Assembly (NCBI GenBank): GCA_002352635.1
Contig: DEIT01000134.1
Coordinates: 1 to 13,873 of the forward strand
DNA from: Hyphomicrobiaceae bacterium UBA2767
Lineage (GTDB): Bacteria > Pseudomonadota > Alphaproteobacteria > Rhizobiales > Methyloligellaceae
Direction of reading: 5' to 3'
Length of the DNA: 13,873 nt
Shown: piece after piece, positions 7,277-12,967 of the stretch
How the letters are laid out: every line of letters begins with the position of its first letter
How positions within the stretch are numbered: the first letter of the stretch is position 1
The notes under the pieces: model-generated
Databases searched by the model: none
Seen by the model: only the letters and a program-made list of their open reading frames with translations
What the model was told of the DNA's origin: nothing
Position numbers and translations under genes: made by a program

Positions 7277-7527
7277 GGCGCTGCCCGGGTGGCTTTGCTG
7301 TCGACGGCGAGCTGCTGTTGGGTCGAGACGAAGCTGGAACCATTGCCGCCGAGCTCGACGGGCGCGCAAAGCTTGAAAAGGCCGGCCTTGTGCAACACTT
7401 CCATCATCTCGGTTGGAACGGACGCGTCCTTGTCGTGCCGGCGGGCATGCTCGGCAACGGTAGAGGCCGCGACCGAACGAAATTTTTCCCGCAGTTCCTG
7501 CTGGCGTTTGTCTAATTCGAAATCCAT
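7273..7527 (-). pseudogene. Acyl-CoA dehydrogenase N-terminal fragment
   Basis: The 84-codon frame starts MDFELDKRQQELREKFRSV and continues through LHKAGLFKLCAPVELGGNG. This is the all-helical N-terminal domain of acyl-CoA dehydrogenase-fold flavoproteins (also used by SfnB/DszC-type monooxygenases), normally about 380-400 residues long. Recognisable similarity stops near residue 69 (SSFVST). The last 15 residues (QQQLAVDSKATRAAP) do not fit the family and may be the tail of another gene joined by an in-frame deletion. FAD-binding and catalytic parts are missing, so it cannot be an active dehydrogenase. It lies inside the importer operon, 106 bp behind the binding-protein gene, and its stop overlaps the ATPase start. 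It may be retained because it couples translation of the ATPase. Confidence 0.7.
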
Positions 7528-7633
7528 GGTTTACCGTCGTTCCTGGTTTGAAATTGCCGGCGTGGCGGAGATGGCTGTCCTGCACTCGGCCGAGCCATCG
7601 CGGAGAGACGGATGCCGCCTCTCCGCAAGGAGT

Positions 7634-8680
7634 TCACTTGGCTGCGAGGGACTTTTTGACGAAGTCGTTGATGACGAGATCGTCGAAATCGACCGTGTAT
7701 TTGTAGCCGCCACCCTTCAGGATATTCATGTATTTCTCGAGACCGTCGGTCGGCATCTCCACGGACTTCGGCACCGAACCGATGATGGCGTCGACAGCCT
7801 CGTCGTAGAGGCCGGAATCGAGCCCCTTCATGAATTTTCGTGCGGCCTCTCCGGCGCGCTTCTTGTCACTGTGGGCGAGCTTTCCACCCTTGTCCAGGGC
7901 GCGCAGAAACGCGGCAAGCATTTCAGGATCGTCGTTCAGCTTTTTCTCCGAGATCGCCAACGCCGTGTAGACCATGCCCAGCGTCTCGGGCACGTCACCG
8001 TTGATGAAGTCGATCAACGTCTCGGCGTAACCATCCGCGATCGCCTTTTGCGGTACCGGCGGCGAAAAAGCACTGACGTCCACGACACCCTTGCTCATGG
8101 CCGCAAGCGTCGCGTGCGAGTTGCCTACGGGAACAACGGTAGCGTCCTTGTCGGCATTCAGGCCGCCACCATACTTGGCGAAAAGAAACTTGTACATCAG
8201 ATGCGGTCCGGCCCCGATCGCCGTCGTTGCCAGGTTGAGGCCTTTCAGCGCCTTGACACGCTCCTCCAGGGGCGAACTGCGCGAAATGCCCAACTTTTTT
8301 GCGGTATCCTTCCGGATAAACATCGTCGACGTGTATGCCTGCGCCACCGGCGCCAGCAGCTTCACGGGCTGTTTCTTGTCCCTTGCCGCGAAAGCGGCCT
8401 GGACACCGATACCGGCGATATCGGCGCCGCCGCTCAGGATCGCGGCGACCGGTGTCTGGTTGGCGCCGACCGAGATAATATCGACATCGAGCCCCTCATC
8501 CTCGAAGAACCCGGCACCGTGGGCGACAAAGATCGAGAACCAGGCGAAACTCGTACTGCCGAGCGCCAGACTGACTTTCTTCAACTCGGCCGCGCGGCTC
8601 GAACCGATACTGGTTGCCAGGATTGCGGCGAACGCCAAGGCAACAATCGCCCCGTGCGCCGTCCTGCGAATGAACATCAT
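7634..8680 (-). CDS. ABC importer periplasmic substrate-binding protein (SsuA/NMT1 type)
   Basis: 348 residues, exported lipid-free binding protein of the NMT1/THI5/SsuA family. The N-terminus has a signal peptide: basic RR at 5-6, a hydrophobic core (AIVALAFAAILA) and cleavage likely after SRA at about residue 29. The mature part begins with the family's SLALGSTSFAWFSIFVAHGAGFF strand-helix and the VGANQTPVAAILSGGADIAGIG segment that lines the ligand cleft. The start is ATG 8680 because GGGAGGA (8694-8688) lies 7 nt upstream; a frame to 8722 has no such site. It is the first gene of the importer operon, divergent from the MocR regulator. The ligand is unknown; nearby amidase and acyl-CoA dehydrogenase remnants hint at an organic amide or acid rather than nitrate. 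This is inference. Confidence 0.9.
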   Translation of the reverse strand: MMFIRRTAHGAIVALAFAAILATSIGSSRAAELKKVSLALGSTSFAWFSIFVAHGAGFFEDEGLDVDIISVGANQTPVAAILSGGADIAGIGVQAAFAARDKKQPVKLLAPVAQAYTSTMFIRKDTAKKLGISRSSPLEERVKALKGLNLATTAIGAGPHLMYKFLFAKYGGGLNADKDATVVPVGNSHATLAAMSKGVVDVSAFSPPVPQKAIADGYAETLIDFINGDVPETLGMVYTALAISEKKLNDDPEMLAAFLRALDKGGKLAHSDKKRAGEAARKFMKGLDSGLYDEAVDAIIGSVPKSVEMPTDGLEKYMNILKGGGYKYTVDFDDLVINDFVKKSLAAK

Positions 8681-8937
8681 TGGATTTTCCTCCCATTTCT
8701 TCTGCATTGGCCCCGGCATCATCTGAAAATGTTACATTTCCGGGACGCAATATCCACACATTGCCGCAACAATATAGATACAATTGATGCGATTTATCAG
8801 ACAGAGACGCATCTGAATTCTGCGCGAATCATTTTTTATATTTATTTTCCGCTATTTATCACGCTTTCAAATTACACTCTCAGCGGTGACAAACTATGAG
8901 TTGAAGCATCGCCTCGGTCAATGTATAAATTGTGTTG
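8681..8937. promoter_or_regulatory. Divergent AT-rich control region between importer and MocR gene
   Basis: This 257-bp region is much more AT-rich than its flanks, especially 8825-8880. For the plus strand, TTGAAG (8901-8906) and TATAAA (8924-8929) are separated by exactly 17 bp, a strong sigma-70-type promoter. Its start would fall at about 8936-8938, that is, on the MocR ATG. ATTTATCA occurs twice (8792-8799 and 8854-8861) and could be part of a regulator site, though the spacing of 62 bp is not diagnostic. No clear promoter was found for the importer operon on the minus strand. Confidence 0.5.
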
Positions 8938-10326
8938 ATGACAATTTGGATTCCCGATCTTTCCGGCAGACGTGGCCCCCTGTATCTGGCGATCGCCGAC
9001 GCGATAGGCGAAGCGGTGGAAAATGGCGCGCTTGGCGAGGGCGAACGCTTGCTGCCGCAGCGTGAATTCGCATACCGCCTCGGGCTGACAGTGGGCACGG
9101 TGAGCCGTGCAATCGCGCTAGCGCAGAAGCGCGGACTTGTCCGCGGCGAAGTTGGGCGTGGCAGCTATGTAAGTGGAAACAGCATCCAGCGCCCCGGTCT
9201 GGATATTCGCCCGAGGACCACGACCGACGTCGTTGATCTCTCCTGTTTTCTGCCCGGCGGAAACGGTGTCACTACCGCAATTGCCGACGTCATGCGCGAG
9301 GTGGCGCTCGAGGCGAACCTGCGGGCGCTGCACCGCTATCCGCCGGGCAGCGGCATTTGGAGCCACCGGATTGCCGGCGCAAACTGGATGCGTCGCTTCG
9401 GCTTCGAAGCCAGGGCCGAGGAAGTTATCGTATGCCCCGGCGCCCAGCAGGCACTTTCTGCGATAGTCGCCGCGATCACGAGCCCGGGTGACGCCATTCT
9501 GTCCGAGGCGTTGACCTATTCCGGGCTAAAACAGCTCGCGCACCTCTTTCACCTTCGGCCAGAAGGCATCGCCGTCGACGAGGAAGGAATTGTTCCCGAC
9601 GCGCTCGAGGCAGCCTGCGCCAGTTCCGCGGCCCGAGTGCTCTATGTACAGCCCTCCATCCACAATCCGACGACAGCCGTGATGAGCGCCGGGCGCCGAA
9701 AGGACATTGCGGCAATCGCACGGAAATTCGGCCTGACGGTCATCGAGGACGCCTCCTGCGCGGCATTTCTTGAAGGGGCTGCCCCGCCCTTGGTCACGCT
9801 CGTTCCGGAGCGCACCTGCTTCGTCGCGGGAACGTCGAAGTCCCTGTCGCCAAGTCTTCGCACAGCCTTTCTGCGGAGCCCGCCCGATCTTCATTCGCAC
9901 ATTGTTGCAACCATGCATACCTTGAGCTTGTCGGGCAGCGCCCTGATGGCGGAGGTTGCGGCACGCTTGGTCAGCGGACCGAGAATCGAGTCCATCTTGA
10001 CGACGCTGGCGGGCGAACTCGCAGATCGGCACAAATTGGTCGAAACCGTCCTTGGCCAATTCAACATCCAGCATCATCCGGCGGCGCCATTCGCATGGCT
10101 GAAGTTGCCCGGCTCCTGGCGGGCCGGCGATTTTTTGGCGGCAACGCAAATGCATGACGTGGCGGTCGCGGGTGCCGAGAATTTCGCCGTCGGGCGGAGC
10201 AATGCCCCGCATGACATCCGCATATCGGTCGGCGTGAACCCACGCCATGGCGATTTCCGTTCAGGGCTCGAGAGCCTTGCCGGCCTTCTCGCCAAGTCGC
10301 CCCATCCTCAGGATTCAATCATCTAG
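8938..10326 (+). CDS. MocR-type transcriptional regulator (GntR HTH plus aminotransferase fold)
   Basis: 462 residues, usual length for MocR/PdxR/TauR-type regulators. Residues about 10-75 form a GntR winged helix (PLYLAIADAI ... LLPQREFAYRLGLTVGTVSRAI ... GRGSYV). Residues about 95-450 are an aminotransferase class I fold that binds PLP as a sensor, with HNPTTAVMS, the PLP-ring Asp in VIED, and the Schiff-base Lys K301 in TSKSLSPSLR. The ATG at 8938 is preferred; in-frame GTG 8932 and TTG 8935 precede it, and none has a ribosome site. The promoter geometry suggests a leaderless mRNA. Divergent placement predicts control of the importer operon and probably of itself, with an amine or amino-acid-like effector forming an adduct with PLP. 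It is convergent with the dehydrogenase tail, with 25 bp between stops. Confidence 0.9.
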   Translation: MTIWIPDLSGRRGPLYLAIADAIGEAVENGALGEGERLLPQREFAYRLGLTVGTVSRAIALAQKRGLVRGEVGRGSYVSGNSIQRPGLDIRPRTTTDVVDLSCFLPGGNGVTTAIADVMREVALEANLRALHRYPPGSGIWSHRIAGANWMRRFGFEARAEEVIVCPGAQQALSAIVAAITSPGDAILSEALTYSGLKQLAHLFHLRPEGIAVDEEGIVPDALEAACASSAARVLYVQPSIHNPTTAVMSAGRRKDIAAIARKFGLTVIEDASCAAFLEGAAPPLVTLVPERTCFVAGTSKSLSPSLRTAFLRSPPDLHSHIVATMHTLSLSGSALMAEVAARLVSGPRIESILTTLAGELADRHKLVETVLGQFNIQHHPAAPFAWLKLPGSWRAGDFLAATQMHDVAVAGAENFAVGRSNAPHDIRISVGVNPRHGDFRSGLESLAGLLAKSPHPQDSII

Positions 10327-10351
10327 CCCGCGAGGTGCGGCGCGGTTCAAT

Positions 10352-10450
10352 TCACGTACGTTGCGAAAAGCGCCGCCCCACCATCGACGCCGTGATGTTG
10401 ACTTTCTGAATGTCAATTGCACCGCCCGCGATGCCCCAGCCGGTGAAACC
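10352..10450 (-). pseudogene. Acyl-CoA dehydrogenase C-terminal fragment
   Basis: Minus-strand codons from 10450 to the TGA at 10354-10352 read GFTGWGIAGGAIDIQKV and end with ASMVGRRFSQRT. This matches the C-terminal signature of acyl-CoA dehydrogenases (aromatic-G-x-A/G-GG-x-x-x-IQ, then the final helix). Only 32 residues remain. The upstream part of the gene is replaced at about 10440-10450 by the amidase fragment on the other strand. It has no start of its own and cannot make an enzyme. Whether it comes from the same gene as the N-terminal piece at 7527-7273 is open: the pieces are on the same strand, but the C-terminal piece lies upstream of the N-terminal one. Confidence 0.6.
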
Positions 10451-11084
10451 CGAACGCCTGATTGTGCTCGAGACGGAAGGGTGGACGCGCCTCGACGACC
10501 AGTCAAAGTCCGCGTTTGGCGCAGCGTTGGAGAACATATCCGGCCACGGCATCACGTTGTTGCGCAGAAAAGACCACATCCTCATTGAGGCGCTCGAGCG
10601 ATCCATCGCCGAGGCACAGCGCATCGCCAATACGATCACGGCATGGGAGAACCGCTGGACACATCGCAATATTGTCAATGAGAAGGGCGGAGGTTTGAGC
10701 GCGCGTGCGATGGCAGGATTGGAACGCGCGGAAGCCATGATGCCCCAGGATTACGAAGTTTTGCTGCTGGAGCGCGAACAGGCGCAATCCGCGCATGCTG
10801 CCGTCGCGCCGCTTGGCGATGCGATGATCACGCTGTCCTGCCCGGGACCCGCACCCCACTGGAGCGGCGACAAACCGGGCCAGGAGCTGGCAGCGCGGCC
10901 AACGGGCGACGCCGTCTTCAACTACCCCTCTTCGATGTTGTTTGCCCCCGTTGTGAGCATTCCCATGCTCGGCGTGTCGGACCTGCCGGTTGGTCTTCAA
11001 GTCATCGGTCAGCAACACGAGGATGCCCGCATGACGGCGCTGGCCCACTGGCTCTGGGCCAATGTGGAGCCCGCCACGGTGTAA
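10410..11084 (+). pseudogene. Amidase C-terminal half (5'-truncated)
   Basis: The open frame could make 224 residues, but similarity to amidase-signature hydrolases starts only at about 10449 (PERLIVLETEGW) and runs to the stop. It includes the late-family segments GLSARA, LITLSCPGPAP-like text and GDAVFNYPSSML ... PVGLQVIGQQHEDARM. Full enzymes are about 430-480 residues long, and the Ser-cisSer-Lys catalytic triad with its GGSSGG loop lies in the missing N-terminal half. The first 13 codons are the antisense of the dehydrogenase tail, not amidase. No ribosome site precedes the ATG at 10410. It probably once hydrolysed an amide taken up by the neighbouring importer; this is inference from context. 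Confidence 0.75.
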
Positions 11085-11125
11085 AACGCAAACCCCAAGC
11101 CGGGCTCGATCGCAGCGTTGAACAC

Positions 11126-11842
11126 TCAACGCGCTGGACCCGCAGTCGACGCACGGAGCTTATCGATCGTATACCGATGCGCCTGGTACTCCGGTTTGCC
11201 ACGTCCTATCTCCGCATCATATGCGGCTTTAAATCGCGCAAGGATGTCCGACGCCGATTTGCCGTCATCAACGCGCTTCGCCACTTCGTATGCGAGGGCC
11301 AGGCCCAATAGATGATCAGCTGAATCCCGCTTGAGGTTCCCGATCTGCTTGCGCACTTGGTCCAGATCCCCAAGGGTCAGGGCAATGAGACCGACGTGAA
11401 AATGGGCGTCGGCGTCCGGCCGGCCGACGAGCTGATACGCCTGCAGCGCCATTGGTGCGAATTGTTTGACTTGTGCCGTATCGCCGCGCTCGTCGGCAGA
11501 CATTACGCGATTGAACAAACGGTCCGCCGCCTGCCGGGGGGTCATGGTCGAGAGGTCGACGGGCTGCCCGGGCTTTGAGGGGGAACTGGCGATATCAGGC
11601 TGCGGCAGGCTCGGAAGGCCTTTTGGTTCCGTGGTGACATTGCCCAGCACAAGGGCCAAGCCTGCTCCGCTCGCGACGATCAAGACGGCAAGAAGCCCGA
11701 TATTCCTCAAATCCCATTGCTTTGCGCCGCGCTCATTGCCAACGCGTGCACTGCATTTGTGACAGAACCTGGCGTCTGGTTGCAGGACTGCCTGGCATGC
11801 AAGGCATTTCAACTTTCTGGGTCGATGTTTTGTCTTTGGCAT
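11126..11842 (-). CDS. Zinc-ribbon protein with one membrane helix and a helical repeat domain
   Basis: 238 residues from ATG 11842. The N-terminal zinc ribbon has C13, C16, C27 and C30 (CLAC ... CHKC) in a basic context, followed by one hydrophobic helix at about 47-67 (LLAVLIVASGAGLALVLG). A Pro/Ser linker leads to a C-terminal helical region from about 95 (TPRQAADRLFNRVMSA ... HFHVGLIALTLGDLDQV ... LLGLALAYEV) that looks TPR-like. Topology suggests a cytoplasmic ribbon and a periplasmic helical domain. The frame is open to 11959, but that extension overlaps the next gene by 26 nt, and the ribbon begins just after the internal ATG. The ribosome site is weak (AGAGA about 13 nt upstream). Function unknown. 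It may be chromosomal, not part of the element to its right. Confidence 0.65.
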   Translation of the reverse strand: MPKTKHRPRKLKCLACQAVLQPDARFCHKCSARVGNERGAKQWDLRNIGLLAVLIVASGAGLALVLGNVTTEPKGLPSLPQPDIASSPSKPGQPVDLSTMTPRQAADRLFNRVMSADERGDTAQVKQFAPMALQAYQLVGRPDADAHFHVGLIALTLGDLDQVRKQIGNLKRDSADHLLGLALAYEVAKRVDDGKSASDILARFKAAYDAEIGRGKPEYQAHRYTIDKLRASTAGPAR

Positions 11843-11933
11843 TCCGGTTTCTATCTCTGCGGAATTGTTATCAATCGCTTGCAGCGTTGTGCACACCAAT
11901 GGTGGTAACTCAATGGCACACGGCGTACGCGGC

Positions 11934-12389
11934 TCACTTCGCCTCCCGCTCCGAGCCACCCCCCAGCACCGCCCGCTTGGTCACCTCCATGAGGGCGTCG
12001 CGGTAGCGCCGGCGCGCGGTCTCGTCCGACCGCCCGAGCCGCGCGGCGATAAACGAAAAGGGCAGATCGAAGGAGCGCCACCAGATGAGCCTGAATTGCG
12101 GCTTCTCAAGCCCTTCAAGCCAGGCAAGGTCGCCCAGCATACGTGAGACGTCGCGGGGGCTGGGGCGGAAGCGGCGCTGCCGCGGCTCGTCATAGCCATA
12201 CGCCTCCTGGCTTTCGCGCACCACCTCGGGCCAGCTGATCGACTGCCCGTCAAACTGGCGCCAGATCTTCGCGTCCGGGTCAGGCAGCGCGCGCAGGGTC
12301 TTGAGCGCTGTCAGGATGCGCACCTCGATGGTGTCTTGCTCCTCGGGCATTCTCGCCGGCTTGTATTGGCGGTAAAGTTTTGCGGTCAT
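11934..12389 (-). CDS. DUF6362-type helix-turn-helix protein
   Basis: 151 residues resembling the DUF6362 family found in alphaproteobacterial prophage and integrated-element gene sets. Landmarks are the W-P-E-V-V ... EAYGY segment at about 53-66, the DVSRMLGDLAWLEGL helix at 80-94, and a sigma-factor-like HTH at about 111-134 (FSFIAARLGRSDETARRRY). The start has GGAGAAG 7 nt upstream, a good ribosome site. A DNA-binding role in phage or element regulation, or in packaging (small-terminase-like), is plausible but not proven. It follows the DUF1376 and small Cys-rich genes on the same strand, now separated from them by a 136-bp repeat. Confidence 0.7.
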   Translation of the reverse strand: MTAKLYRQYKPARMPEEQDTIEVRILTALKTLRALPDPDAKIWRQFDGQSISWPEVVRESQEAYGYDEPRQRRFRPSPRDVSRMLGDLAWLEGLEKPQFRLIWWRSFDLPFSFIAARLGRSDETARRRYRDALMEVTKRAVLGGGSEREAK

Positions 12390-12438
12390 GGGGCAACTTC
12401 TCCATCGTTCGATTGTTTGTTCTGGGTGACCGTTCTTC

Positions 12439-12574
12439 CGTCATTCCGGCGAAAGCCGGAATCCAGGTATGCGTGCCACACAAGGGCGCCCCCAAGATCT
12501 GGATCCCGGATCGCGTGGTGGATTGAAATGACGGGCTTACCAATCGCCCGGGCCACCCCTTGTCCGGGATGACG
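12439..12574. repeat. Dispersed intergenic repeat with imperfect terminal inversions
   Basis: The element begins CGTCATTCCGG and, read from the other end, begins CGTCATCCCGG. At 12444-12461 it holds a perfect 7-bp stem closed by a GAAA tetraloop (TTCCGGC-GAAA-GCCGGAA). Its translations give the well-known spurious 'WIPAFAGMT' and 'LDSGFRRNDG' strings, which mark a repeat family present in many copies in diverse proteobacteria. An internal ATGACG near 12531-12536 suggests a composite or decayed copy. It fills most of the gap between the DUF6362 gene and the small Cys-rich gene. It could fold as mRNA structure or act as a weak transcription attenuator. Confidence 0.75.
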
Positions 12575-12625
12575 TTTCTTCTTCACTTGCGCTACCGGGC
12601 GAAGCCCTGCTTGAGCGCGGGGCAG

Positions 12626-12967
12626 TCATGAAGTGTCAGCCTTCTTCAAGAGTGCCGCGATGCAGGAGCCCTGCGCGCATTCCGCCTCCACGGCCTCAAG
12701 GTCATGCGGTGGCGAACGCAGCGGCACGGTCCAGCGCTCGCTGGCCTCCATGAGGCTGACGGGCAGCCCGTGGGCCACGCGCCAGTCGCGCCAGGCGCAC
12801 CATTCCGGGCAGCCGCGCTCCAGCACGGGCAACGCCTTCTCCCGCGCGTAAACGCCTTGGGCGATACGCATGAGACACGCCTCAATGGCGCCCGGGCCGG
12901 TTTTGTTCCCCACCGGCGTACGCCTGCTCGTGGGCCTCGAACCTGTGTCATTCGCCATGGTCGCCAT
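12626..12967 (-). CDS. Small Cys-containing protein of unknown function
   Basis: 113 residues, no family recognised. It is basic at the N-terminus and has five cysteines: C31, C53, C57, C97 and C102. C53 and C57 lie in RGCPEWCAWRDWR, and C97/C102 in the acidic AECAQGSC near the end; two CxxxC/CxxxxC pairs could bind a metal, but this is not a standard finger. The ATG at 12967 overlaps the DUF1376 stop by 20 nt and has GGAGG only 2 nt away. The ATG at 12958 has the same GGAGG 11 nt upstream and may be the real start. The overlap with the upstream gene points to one operon and to an element-encoded helper of replication or regulation. Confidence 0.6.
   Translation of the reverse strand: MATMANDTGSRPTSRRTPVGNKTGPGAIEACLMRIAQGVYAREKALPVLERGCPEWCAWRDWRVAHGLPVSLMEASERWTVPLRSPPHDLEAVEAECAQGSCIAALLKKADTS

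Noticed and set aside
7276..7585. Longer start for the ABC ATPase
   Set aside because: The added 103 residues are an out-of-frame reading of the dehydrogenase fragment. Family homology begins right after GTG 7276.
6878..8899. Very long plus-strand open frame (673 codons) across the importer operon
   Set aside because: It is antisense to a binding protein with a clean signal peptide, a dehydrogenase domain and an ATPase with all motifs. Its translation is Arg/His-rich with no domain; it is a GC-driven shadow.
7273..10450. A single acyl-CoA dehydrogenase gene interrupted by insertion of the importer and regulator
   Set aside because: Both pieces are on the minus strand, but the C-terminal piece is upstream of the N-terminal one. 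A simple insertion would give the reverse order.
11116..11131. CGTTGA-ACAC-TCAACG hairpin between the amidase fragment and the zinc-ribbon gene as a terminator or FNR box
   Set aside because: There is no T-run on either strand, it overlaps the zinc-ribbon stop codon, and the half-sites are 4 nt apart instead of the 6 needed for an FNR-type site.
12280..12586. Small frames encoding WIPAFAGMT- and LDSGFRRNDG-like peptides
   Set aside because: These strings are known artefacts of translating a dispersed non-coding repeat, here at 12439-12574.
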